Source: Heracleum sosnowskyi
Taxonomy: Eukaryota > Streptophyta > Magnoliopsida > Apiales > Apiaceae
Reading direction: 5' to 3'
DNA: 64,000 nt
NCBI GenBank assembly: GCA_030848705.1
Contig: CM061236.1
Location: forward strand, 61,399,481 to 61,463,480
The number at the start of each line of letters is the position of its first letter. Positions within the stretch are counted from its first letter, which is position 1. Under the pieces are notes generated by a model. The model was given only the letters and a program-made list of their open reading frames with translations. It was not told the origin of the DNA and searched no databases. Positions 39,054 to 49,166 of the stretch are shown in pieces. A program made the position numbers and the translations under genes.

Positions 39054-41500
39054 GTTTCCTTGGGTCCTGTTTTGTTAGCCTTTGCTTTTCCTTTTATATC
39101 ATTTTTCACCTTGGGCTCAGATTGATTTAAATCAATCTTCATCCTTGGTGTTGATTTCTGAGGATTGCTCACATTTTCATTCTTAGCATGCATAATTGGA
39201 GGAACAAACATGTTATTCATATTCCATGGCATTTGTGGCACATTAAACATATTCATGTATGGATTAGACACAAATGGCATGCTGGCATATGGATTTTGAA
39301 ATTGTGCATATGGAGCAAACATGTTAGGCATAACAGGCATTGTAGGCATAGAACTATTCATTGCAGGCTTGGGAATTTTCACTTTAACAGTCTTCTTAAC
39401 AGATTTGCAGTTAGTAGATAAATGACTAACACTTCCACAATTAACACATGTCTTTCTAGGAGCATATTTATCAGGTGTGTAATTGTTGTGTTTGTTAATT
39501 CCTACTTTGCCATTCCTGTTATTCTTTTTATTTCCCTTAGCCTCAACTTGAACATTCTCTAACTTATCTTTCAATTGCTTGTTGGACAAGTGACCTACAT
39601 TAGCTCTCTCAACAGGCTTCTCAACTTTCTTTGATTTACTAGACTCACCTTGAACAAAGTTCTTGGTGACAAGACCATACTTATTATTAAGTCTAGTGAG
39701 TTCATCTTTTCTTTTCTCTGTCAACGAAACACCCTGATTGGTTGATGGTTCATCTGTCAACGGAACATTGCATTCCGTTGACATATCAACCTTCAACAAA
39801 TGATCATTGTTGTTTGTTGACTCTGTTTCTGATTCTAAGGTTTCACAAACATACCCTAGTTTCTCTTTGTTCTTTTTCCATGATTGTTCACAGAAAGATT
39901 CCATACCTTGAACATTAATGATGTTGGTAGCAACATTCCTGGAATCTTTCCATTTAGCAATCACACTTTGTTCTATTTCAAGCTGTGTCTTAAGAATTTC
40001 TTCCCTTTGTAACACGTTCTCAAGTTCCTTCTTAGCATCCCTACTAACACATCTCATTTTCTCAAATTCAATGAGCTGTGCTTCTAACATTGCATTCCTA
40101 TCACTTAAGAGCAAATTAGTCTCTTTTATTCTTGAATTCTCTTTGGTAAGTGATTTAAGAGTAACACGCAAATTATACAATACAGTAGACATTTCATTTA
40201 CTGCACTATCGTATTCCTCTTTAGAAAGCTCAGAAAGATTAGTAATTGTTACCTGGTTGCTTGAGGAGCTTGCTTCCTGCTCATGATTGTTAGCCATAAG
40301 AGCCAAGTTGACATATTCAACATCATCATCAGAATCTTCACCATTACCAGCCCAATCATACTCCTGAGACATGAAAGCCTTTTCTTTTTGCTTGAGAAGT
40401 TCAAAGTATTTCTTTTTATAATCAACAGGCTCAAATTTCCTGTTGCCCTTCTCAACCTTGGGTTTTCTGCAGTCTCCAGCAAAGTGACCAAGCATTCCAC
40501 AATTGAAACATTTTGACTTAGACTTTTCAATCCAGTTTGATTTGTTAGGTTGAAAGTCTCTTCTTGGTGGCCTTGCTTCTGAGTTTCTCTTGAACTTGAA
40601 CTTAGAGAATTTTCTTGACAGAAAAGCAATGTGTTCATCAATCTCATCTAAGTCATCCAAGTTGGCTGGTTCTTCTTCTTCTTCTGTCATCTTACCTTTA
40701 CCCTTCCTAACATCACTTCTACAACTAGCTCGACTAGTTGTGGCCTTTGCAGCTTCTTCAGTGTCATCTTCCAGTTGGTTCACAGATGCAATCAATGCAA
40801 TAGATCCACCCTTCTTCTGTACCTTTTCAATTTCCTCATCTTGCTCCATTTCCAGCTCATAAGTCTTCAAGGTTCCATAAAGCCTTTCAAGAGTGTAGTC
40901 TTTGTACTCTTGAGTGTTTCTTAGAGAAACAGTCATAGGCTTCCATTCTTTTGGAAGAGCTCTAAGAAATTTAAGGTTTGAATCCTTGGTTTGATAGATC
41001 CTCCCATACAACTTTAATCCATTCAAGAGCTTTTGAAACCTACTAAACGTGTCATTTAGGGTTTCACCAGCTTTAAAGTGAAAGTGCTCATATTGTTGTA
41101 TAAGGAGTTGCATTTTGTTCTCCCTTACTTGCTCAGTTCCTTCACATAGTGTTCTGACAGTGTCCCATACTTCTTTGGAGGTTGTACAGTTTATGACATT
41201 GTCAAACATCTCTTGCTCCAAACCATTAAACAGAATGTTCATGGTTCTCTTATCTTTATGGATTTCTGCAACATCTTCAATAGTCCATTCTGAGACAAGT
41301 TTTGGAATTTCCACATCAGGAGCATCATCTGGCAGTCCAACTCTAGATGCAAACTTCATGGGAACGTGTGGACCTTTCTCAATGCAGTCTACATAACTCT
41401 CATCCATAGACATGAGATGTAAATGCATCTTTACTTTCCAGTGAAAGTAATTGTCCTTATCAAGAACTGGTATTTTCACACCTGCATCCTTCTTCACCAT
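39032..41500 (-). CDS. gag: Element B gag with two zinc knuckles
   Basis: 822 codons, no damage seen. The N-terminal copia gag region (FHWKVKMHLHLMSMDESYVD to about residue 220) is followed by an acidic and basic linker. The first CCHC (CFNCGMLGHFAGDC) is at residues 331-344. A long coiled coil spans about 430-530 (LTKENSRIKETNLLLSDRNAMLEAQ and following). Family motifs encode VPLTDE and GVSLTE near 600. The second CCHC (CVNCGSVSHLSTNC) is at 685-698. A striking Met/Asn/Pro/Phe/Tyr-rich stretch runs from about 713 to 770 before the conserved ETWVPK end. Gag and pol are in different frames and overlap by 22 bases, unlike element C where they share a frame. Confidence 0.93.
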   Translation of the reverse strand: MVKKDAGVKIPVLDKDNYFHWKVKMHLHLMSMDESYVDCIEKGPHVPMKFASRVGLPDDAPDVEIPKLVSEWTIEDVAEIHKDKRTMNILFNGLEQEMFDNVINCTTSKEVWDTVRTLCEGTEQVRENKMQLLIQQYEHFHFKAGETLNDTFSRFQKLLNGLKLYGRIYQTKDSNLKFLRALPKEWKPMTVSLRNTQEYKDYTLERLYGTLKTYELEMEQDEEIEKVQKKGGSIALIASVNQLEDDTEEAAKATTSRASCRSDVRKGKGKMTEEEEEPANLDDLDEIDEHIAFLSRKFSKFKFKRNSEARPPRRDFQPNKSNWIEKSKSKCFNCGMLGHFAGDCRKPKVEKGNRKFEPVDYKKKYFELLKQKEKAFMSQEYDWAGNGEDSDDDVEYVNLALMANNHEQEASSSSNQVTITNLSELSKEEYDSAVNEMSTVLYNLRVTLKSLTKENSRIKETNLLLSDRNAMLEAQLIEFEKMRCVSRDAKKELENVLQREEILKTQLEIEQSVIAKWKDSRNVATNIINVQGMESFCEQSWKKNKEKLGYVCETLESETESTNNNDHLLKVDMSTECNVPLTDEPSTNQGVSLTEKRKDELTRLNNKYGLVTKNFVQGESSKSKKVEKPVERANVGHLSNKQLKDKLENVQVEAKGNKKNNRNGKVGINKHNNYTPDKYAPRKTCVNCGSVSHLSTNCKSVKKTVKVKIPKPAMNSSMPTMPVMPNMFAPYAQFQNPYASMPFVSNPYMNMFNVPQMPWNMNNMFVPPIMHAKNENVSNPQKSTPRMKIDLNQSEPKVKNDIKGKAKANKTGPKETWVPKST

Positions 41501-41550
41501 GGTTTCTGTTTTTGGTCTTGATCTTTAAACTTCTTGTTTGTTAGAAGCTT

Positions 41551-41562
41551 GCTCTGATACCA
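41551..41562 (-). other. Primer binding site of element B
   Basis: On the element strand tggtatcagagc, the exact tRNA-iMet complement, 2 bp after the 5' LTR. Confidence 0.92.
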
Positions 41563-41564
41563 AT

Positions 41565-42603
41565 TGTTAATCCCAAATGACCTAACAGAATTGTAGAAGG
41601 GGGGGTTGAATACAATTCTTGATATTTTCTTAAACTTAAAACACTTTATAAAATAAAACTGAACTGAATAAATAAAAACACAAGATATAAATAATTCAGT
41701 TGGATTGTTTGATGATCCAACTGAAGTGTTTTTATTGCGGAAATAATCTGTGATACACAAGTACACAGCTGCTCAGTTACAGAGTTGTAGAGAAGAATGC
41801 TCTCAAGGATAGCTAATACAAACTATTTGTTTTTCTTCTCTTACTTTATCTTAACTGCTACACTTGGTTATATATTCCCCAAGTTTACAATACTATTTTT
41901 GGCTACACTAAAGTACACTAAAGGTAACCGCCAATAGTTTGCTTTTCATCCCTTTGTCCAGTGGTCCTTGGAGATCCTTGCTTTTGTCTTCATGCTTATT
42001 ATGATCACTCCCAAGAGCCCAATTGGAAACTGGGATGTTTCCTTATTCCCCATGTCCATTTTAATGGTTTCCAATGCAAAGTACACTTCCACATCACCTT
42101 TAGATCTGTTCAGTAAACTGTCACTATCACTTTGTCAACTATTCAGAAAAGCAATAATGATTCGTTGATAGCAGGGAGATGTGTTTCGTTGATAGCTTTA
42201 TTCTTCATTCCGTTGATGGTGTTTCTCTCGTTTCGTTGATGAGTAAACTCCATACCGTTGATGGTGTATCCTTGTTTCGTTGATAGAGTAATCCTCATAC
42301 CGTTGACATGTCTTCACTTAGGCAAAATTACAAGTCATGATATACTTACAATTAACCAACCTATTTTGCCTATCTTGTACTTAGTCAACATGACTTAGAA
42401 AACCTATCTAGTACATACATCAAATGCATATCAAACTGTGAAGTATTGTACAGTGCAATTGCTACAACACTCATTCCGTTGATGAGCTTCCTGTCAACGA
42501 AACACTGCAAAGCATGCCATTCCGTTGACAGTTACAAAATGACTTAATACAAAATCTACTAAGTGTTTTTATAATTATCATCAAGAACAACATATTCCTA
42601 ACA
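41565..42603 (-). repeat. 5' LTR of element B
   Basis: 1039 bp. It differs from the 3' LTR by one G in a G-run and about five substitutions (for example aatctgtgat/aatctttgat, tatcttgta/tatctagta). A TATA-like stretch lies on the element strand at 41868-41874. Target duplication aagat follows at 42604-42608. Confidence 0.95.
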
Positions 42604-43000
42604 AAGATGTTTCAGTTAATAGATAAACTCAAGTTCAATTTCTACAAACAACTTTTTCTAATAAATAATAAACACAGGGGCAAGTTAGTCAGTTCAAATC
42701 ATGTACAAAATATCTCATGGTTAAATTATCTCACGTATTAGAAGATTATGTTAATCGATATAATAATGAATACCAAATACTCCTCCACTCACGCGACACA
42801 CACACATACATATAATATTGGAAGTAGAATAGGTGTTTGCAAAACATATTAAATCCTTATATACAATAAGCGTAAGAGAAATTTTATCCAAAATTTTGGT
42901 CATGTACCGCCAAATCAATAAGGATTGTTGATTTTGAAATAGATGAATGAGAACCATTAGATCTAATATCAAAAAAATATATATATATATTAAATTAGAG
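42604..43000. other. Right flank of element B, AT-rich
   Basis: No coding sequence. A degenerate copy of the Helitron-like core (gagaaccattagatctaata, about 42948-42967) precedes an (at)n run. The stretch appears to continue the Helitron-like sequence split by element B. Confidence 0.45.
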
Positions 43001-43536
43001 TAACCACCATCTATTTGGTTGGTAGTTTGGTCATATGTAGTTTGGTCATCTAAATAATAACCGTTAGATGTCAATATCGATAAATGAGAACCGTTGGATG
43101 TAATATTAAAAAAAAATTCTTTTCTTGATATCTAAAATGCTCCCACGGGTTCAAGGTTCGAATCCCGTCAACAACATATTATTATTAAATATTTATATCA
43201 TCTATTTTTCTAAGCTACATTCAAAAGTTCAAGATATTATTCCGTCAACAACATATTAAGAATTTTTAAGATCAAAATACAAATAAATGCTAATAAAATA
43301 AGATAAAAAATACTAAAAAATCATATAAAAAATACTAAAATCAAAAATCAAAAATAATAAAATAATAAAATTTATCCGTGTATCGCACAACTTATAGGCT
43401 AAAAAAACGTAGAATAACATCATACATATATTATTATATTTGATTACTTTTTAAAATCATATAAATCAAAATATAGATAATAAAATTAAAAAAAAAACTA
43501 AAATTCATCCGTGCATCGCACGGGTTACAGGCTTGT
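43001..43536 (+). mobile_element. Helitron-like non-autonomous element, copy 3
   Basis: Closely related to 15820-16320 throughout. It has two successive 3' modules. The last ends in the perfect hairpin ccgtgc-atc-gcacgg (43509-43523) followed by ggttacaggcttgt, very close to the canonical plant Helitron terminus; CTTG stands where CTRR is expected. The exact B-box-like ggttcgaatcc lies at about 43153-43163. The 5' TC end is missing or diverged. No coding capacity. Confidence 0.65.
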
Positions 43537-44285
43537 ATAATATGAAAGCTTTCTGGACTTCACATTGACTCCAGCTACACAGGTTACAGATTCAAAGGTG
43601 AATGAAGACTCTCATAGGTATTTTTAGCTGAGTTTGAGATAGAACCTAAGATCGAGAATACTCTTAATGCTTATAAGGCTGCATGTGTGATACTTCAGGT
43701 GCAAAATGATAGTATGTTATTTCACAAAGGCTGTTTTTTCTACCTTATTCGACCCTGCTTATTAACATATTGTGACATTCATGGCTCCTTAAAATAGACA
43801 ATGCAGCAAAATCACACCAAATACTAGAGCTTTCACGGGCTATAAAGCTAGTATTAATAAACAGACACAACATCATTTTACGATTATTTTTTTTACAACA
43901 CAAGATTTTAAACAATAGTTTCATAAGGAGCTCCGAACTCATTCCAATTTTATTTGAACACGTTCAATAAATTGTTTATTCAAAATCCTAACTCGAAATT
44001 TAGGGAACAAGAATAAAATGAATATTTCAAGAATATCTTAGTGCTTCCTTAAATTATTAAAAGCATTCATTCACTACTTATTTTAAAGTGACAATTCCAT
44101 TTTGTTAAAACAATCTCTTAATTAGTATTTTATAATAAGTTATAAGGACCTCTATCTATGTGTCATTTTTTTGACTGGATGCAGTTTTATTAATAAGAAA
44201 TAAGTATAAATTATATTGTTGGAGACAAAATGCTTATTAATGTCTCAAGTCACTGAAAATTAATTTTTATATTATATTTAAAATT
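43537..44285. other. Unassigned DNA before element E
   Basis: Moderately AT-rich with no recognisable gene or repeat. The short frames here have no family motifs. Confidence 0.4.
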
Positions 44286-44555
44286 TGTTGAAAGATTGTG
44301 CTAACTTCATGAAGATTCTAGAGTTGTTGAGAAGATAATTATGTTCATGCATTAGAAAATTTATGTATCAGCATTTAATACAAGTACTATGAATATGTAT
44401 AGGCTAATGCAAATTAGATTTCAGATTTCATAATATATTCATAAGTATTCTTATAAACAGCAGTGTGCTTTCTGTGCTTAGTTTATTGAGTCTGATCTTG
44501 GGCCTGCAGTTAGTGTGTCTACTGTAGTGTATAGAGAGTGTTTATAATTCTCTCA
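44286..44555 (+). repeat. 5' LTR of element E, internally deleted
   Basis: TGTTGAAAG to CTCTCA. Relative to the 3' LTR it lacks 63 bp between atgtataggct and aatgcaaatt. The deletion endpoints share atg, suggesting microhomology-mediated loss. Confidence 0.9.
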
Positions 44556-44558
44556 ACT

Positions 44559-44570
44559 TGGTATCAGAGC
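44559..44570 (+). other. Primer binding site of element E
   Basis: tggtatcagagc, an exact tRNA-iMet complement, 3 bp after the LTR. Confidence 0.9.
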
Positions 44571-44670
44571 TGTTGTGCTCAGTGAAAGCTGCTCGCGAAA
44601 GGGAAGGCAAAAAAGGTTGTTTTAAGGCAGAAAAGTTTTTGCTGCTGTTGGTTCCTGATCTTCTCAATAG

Positions 44671-46053
44671 ATGGATATTAATGGTAGTGCTTTAAATCAG
44701 TTTGGCATGGAGAAGCTAACTAACAACAATTATCAGTATTGGAGGATGTGCATGAAGGCATATCTCCAAGGACAAGATCTTTGGGATATTGTTGATGGGG
44801 GTGATATTGATATGCCTCAAGATACACCAGAAAATTTTGAAGGAAGAAGAAAATGGAAGATAAAGTGTGGGAAAACCTTGTTTGCATTGCGAGGCTCTAT
44901 TCATAAAGATCTAATATATCACGTCCGAGAAAAGGAGTCACCAAAAGACGTTTGGGACACATTGGAGAAGCTGTTTACTAAGAAGAACATAGCCAGACTT
45001 CAGTTTTTGGAGAACAAATTAGCAAATACAAATCAAGGGAGCATGACAATTGCTCAATACTTTCAGAAAGTAAAAAGCTTGTGTGCTGAAATTTCAGAAC
45101 TAGATCCGGACGAGCCTATCAAAGAAGCACGGATGCACATATATCTTATTCGTGGCATAAAGAAAGAGTACACCCCGTTCTTGACATCCATCCAAGGATG
45201 GGCGAATCAGCCTAGCATCGTTGAGTTGGAGAATTTACTTACTAATCAAGAAGCAATAGCAATAAAGATGGTGAAAGTTTCAATTACTGAAAACGATGAG
45301 GCGCTAATTGCTAGAAAACGAAGGTATAACAATCACAGGAACTGAAAAGGTAACAATTTCAAAGAAAGAGAGAACCAGAAAGGGAAGAACTTCTGTAATG
45401 AAGAGCATTGGAAACAGAAGAACTCAAATGAAAGAGGAAACTGGCCAGGAAAGTATTTCAGACAAAAAGAGATGAATATTGAAAATTCGCAATACGAGGC
45501 CAGGAAGAAGATAATATGCAACAGTTGTGGCAAACCTGGTCACATAAAGAAGTTTTGCAGGTCAAAATTTGTAGAAAGAAATGCAAGCATTTCGCAGAAC
45601 AAGGAGGAAAATTCTGCTGATTGGGGAACCTGCCTTTCAACCGAGACAACAGATTTGAAAAGCTTTGTACAAGAATCTGCACTAACTTCTATTGATGGTG
45701 GCGATTTAGAAGATGGATTGACGACTATTGATTATTCAAAAGATTGGATCATTTATTATGGATGCTCTCATCACTTAACTGGCGATGGTTCCTTACTTTC
45801 ATCACAAAAGGAATACATGGGAGACAAAGCAATCGTGACAGCGGACAACTCCATTCATCCTGTCAAAACCGAAGGAAATGTCAAGGTGAAAGCAACAAAA
45901 GGACCTGTAAATCTGACCAGTGTATACCATGTTCCAGGTATGACTAAAAATCTGATTTCTGTTTCTCAACTTACAAATTCTGGTCGATATTTGGTCCGAA
46001 TGATTTCAAAATTCTGGAAAATATCAAAACCATTGATGTTGATACAGTGCTAA
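44671..46053 (+). pseudogene. Element E gag and protease remnant
   Basis: Gag starts at ATG 44671 (EKLTNNNYQYWRMCMKAYLQG; UBN2-type region) and meets TGA at 45343-45345. The same frame then reopens and encodes the CCHC knuckle CNSCGKPGHIKKFC and the protease region. The protease site reads IIYYGCSHH where DSGCSHH is expected, so the catalytic aspartate is gone. The frame is lost near 46010 before the GAG-pre-integrase domain. Confidence 0.88.
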
Positions 46054-47165
46054 AAGGGAAGAGAGTTAAGTCTCTATATGTTTTATCGGCAAGTGAAGCC
46101 TTTGTGGAAAAAACAAGCCGACAAGATAAAGCATCTTTGTGGCATGCTCATTTGGCTCATGTAAGCTATGAAAAACTGAAAAGTATTTCAGCAAATAATA
46201 TTGTAAACGGGCTGCCTAATTTGGGAAGCTTTTAGCATGAAGTTGTTTGTGAATGATGCCAATATGGCAAAGCACATCGTCTTCCGTTTGGGAAATCTTC
46301 AATACGAAGTACAAAGCCTTTGTAGCTGATCCATTCTGATTTATTAACAAGAAATGCATCGACTTATAGTGGTCTTCGCTATATGCTTGTAATTGTTGAT
46401 GATTATACGAGGTATTCGTGGGTGTTCTTCATGAAAGAAAAGTTGGACACTTTCTCAATCTTTAAGCAATTCAAGAGGAAGGTTGAAGGGGAATTTCGAA
46501 GAAGGATCAGGTGCTTGCGATCTGATAATGGAGGGGAATTTACATCCAACATGTTTGCTATTTTTTGTGAAAAGCATGGAATAAGAAGACAATTGACGTG
46601 TCCAAGAACATCGCAACAAAATGGAGTTGTTGAACGGAAGTTGAGGCACTTACAAGAGGTAAGTAGAAGCTAGATACATGCGAAAAGTCTTCCTCAAGAG
46701 TTATGGGCAGAAGCTATGCAATGTCCTTGTCATGTGATTAATAGATTGCCCTCAAAAGTTATCAATATGAGAACTCCCTACGAACTTCTCTACAAGGATA
46801 AACCTTCAGTTTCATATTTCAGATTTTTTGGCTCTACATGCTATGTTCATGTTTCGGATCAGCTACGTGCCAAAATGGATGCTAAGGCAAGGAAATGTGT
46901 GTTTGTTGGCTATGATCCTTCTAGAAAAGGATGGCGGTGTATGGATCCTGAAACACTTCAAGTTGTGACATCGAGAGATGTTATCTTTGATGAAATATCA
47001 TCTTATTATGTGGAACCTATACTAACACACATTCCAGATCCTTCAAACATTGAAGATGAAGATGTACATGACAAAACAAACCCTCCAAGTCCATTGGTGT
47101 CTCATGATGACTATTCTGCAAGTGAAAGCGAAGAAACTCATGAAACAAATGATGTGAGACAATGA
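46047..47165 (+). pseudogene. Element E integrase remnant
   Basis: GAG-pre-integrase (LWHAHLAHVSYEKL) and integrase (MLVIVDDYTRYSWVFF; RSDNGGEF; QQNGVVERK, D-D35-E spacing kept) in one frame, broken by TAG 46233, TGA 46254, TAG 46323, TAG 46671 and TGA 47163. The integrase C-terminal region (FFGSTCYVHVSDQLRAKMDAKARKC) is still readable. Several of the stops could be C-to-T changes, as expected for an old methylated copy. Confidence 0.88.
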
Positions 47166-48839
47166 AGTGATCAAGTGCCACGAAGATCACAAAGAACACG
47201 TAGGAGGAATGAAAGGTACAAAGACTACACGATTGGAGCTGATTATGATAAAATCACAGAATGCTTCTTTGCTGGTCCATTTGATGAATCTGAACCATCG
47301 GTGTATGAAGATGCTAAAGGCAATCAAAATTGGGAAGCTGCTATGGAGGAAGAAATATCAGCACTTCATAAGAAAGAAACATGGGATCTACTTCCTAAAC
47401 CTAAAGGAGTTAAACCAATTTCTTGCAAATGGGTTTATAAAGTCAAATGTAAATCTGATGGAAGTGTTGATCGATATAAGGCGAGGCTCATTGCTCGTGG
47501 TTTCTCTCAAAAGTATGGGCTGGACTATAAAGAAACATTCAGTCCGGTAGCAAAGATGACGTATGTTTGAGCTACTTTATCTATGGATGCCTCAAAGGGA
47601 TGGAAACTTTGGCAACTAGATGTGAAGAACGCATTTCTTTATGGAGATATTGACAGGGAAATTTATATGGAGCAACCTATGGGGTTTAAATCAAAGAGTT
47701 TTCCAGGATATGTATGTCGACTCAAGAAAGCTCTTTATGGGCTTAAACAAGCACCGCGGGCCTGGTTTGGAAAAATTGCTCAATATCTATCATTTTGTGG
47801 TTATTCTTCCTCAAGTGCCGATCCAAGTTTATTTATAAAGAAAGATTCAAAGGTGCACGTTGTGGTGTTATTATATGTCGATGACATGATAATAACCGGT
47901 AATAATGAACAAGAGATAAACAGGTTGAAAGATGAGCTTGCTATTCGTTTTGAAATGAAAAACCTCGGAGAATTGAAGCATTTTCTTGGTTTGGAGGTGT
48001 CAACAAGCGAGGAAGGAATTTTTGTTTCTCAAGGTCAATATGCTAAAAAGATTCTTGAGAAGTTTAAGATGATTAATTGCAGACCAGCAGCTACTCCAAT
48101 GGAGCAGAACTTGAAACTAAGAGCTAATGTTGGCAAAGAGCTCAAGAATGTTCAAGCATATCGAACATTGGTGGGAAGTTTAATATATTTAATGATTACG
48201 AGGCCGGATATTTCATTCCCCGTCGGAGTTGTTAGTCAATTTATGCAAAAGCCGAGGAAGCCACATTTGGATGCAGCAAATAGAATCCTTCGTTATCTTA
48301 AGCATACGATGAATTTTGGACTGGTGTATAAACAAGGGGCAGAAATTTTACTTAGTGGATTTACTGATGCAGATTGGGCAGGTGATCCCTCCTCAAGACG
48401 ATCTACATCAGGTTACACTTTCGACCTTGGTTAAGTTATTGTCTCGTGGTGTAGCAAGAAGCAAGCTATTGTAGCGTTATCAAGTACAGAGGCAGAGTAT
48501 AATGCTGCTACACTAGCTTCCCAAGAGTGTGTATGGTTAACGAGATTGATCAAGGATACTTCTCATTCGAAAATGGAACCAGTTGAGCTATATTGTGACA
48601 ACATGAGTTCAATTCGTCTAGCTTCAAATTCGGTATTTCACGCAAGGACTAAGCACATTGAAGTTCACTATCATTTCATACGAGAGAAGGTGTTGCAAGA
48701 AGAGATTGATCTAATTAAAGTTTATACAAGCGAACAACTTGCTGATATATTTACGAAGGCCTTACCTAAGGCGAAGTTTGAGTTTCTTAGAGCACAACTT
48801 GGCTTGGTATCTGAAGTTCACACAAAGGGGGAGTGTTGA
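47166..48839 (+). pseudogene. Element E reverse transcriptase and RNase H remnant
   Basis: RT: WEAAMEEEISALHKKETWDL, KARLIARGFSQKYGLDYKETFSPVAKM, QLDVKNAFLYGDIDREIYMEQP, ALYGLKQAPRAWF and YVDDMIITG. RNase H: FTDADWAGDPSSRRSTSG, STEAEYNAA, CDNMSSIRLA and QLADIFTKAL. In-frame stops at TGA 47568-47570 and TAA 48432-48434 break it. The final TGA overlaps the first bases of the 3' LTR. Confidence 0.9.
48824..48833 (+). other. Polypurine tract of element E
   Basis: aaagggggag directly before the 3' LTR. Confidence 0.88.
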
Positions 48840-49166
48840 AAGATTGTGCTAACTTCATGAAGATTCTAGAGTTGTTGAGAAGATAATTATGTTCATGAAT
48901 GAGAAAATTCATGTATCAGCATTTAATACAAGTACTATGAATATGTCTAGGCTCATGTATCTAATCTAATCATCTAGAATATTCTATTGCTGCTATATAT
49001 TGTAATCTGTTCATGTGATGCAAATTAGATTTCAGATTTCATAATATATTCATAAGTATTCTTATAAACAGCAGTGTGTTTTCTGTGCTTAGTTTATTGA
49101 GTCTGATCTTGGGCCTGCAGTTAGTGTGTCTACTGCAGTGTATAGAGAGTGTTTATAATTCTCTCA
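48834..49166 (+). repeat. 3' LTR of element E
   Basis: 333 bp, the fuller copy, retaining the 63 bp lost from the 5' LTR. It ends TTCTCTCA. Confidence 0.9.

Larger units (their letters stand above)
17563..42603 (-). mobile_element. Element B: SIRE/Maximus-type copia, split by element C
   Basis: A 25.0-kb span with element C inside it; B itself is about 13 kb. On the minus strand it has a 5' LTR (41565-42603), a perfect tRNA-iMet PBS, an 822-codon gag, pol (one stop), a long ORF3 after pol, a polypurine tract and a 3' LTR (17563-18600). Target duplication aagat lies at 17558-17562 and 42604-42608. The long gag and the extra ORF after pol are typical of the SIRE lineage. By eye about five substitutions separate the 1.04-kb LTRs. 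A short motif related to TYCGTTGAY recurs in the LTRs, gag, pol, spacer and ORF3. Confidence 0.93.
44286..49166 (+). mobile_element. Element E: old, decayed Ty1/copia retrotransposon
   Basis: A 4.9-kb copia element in the usual domain order with short LTRs (270 and 333 bp), an exact tRNA-iMet PBS and a polypurine tract. The 5' LTR lacks 63 bp present in the 3' LTR, and several further substitutions give a few percent divergence. The coding region has one frameshift and eight in-frame stops. No matching 5-bp target duplication is evident (aaatt on the left, acttt on the right), consistent with age or with recombination between elements. Confidence 0.9.
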
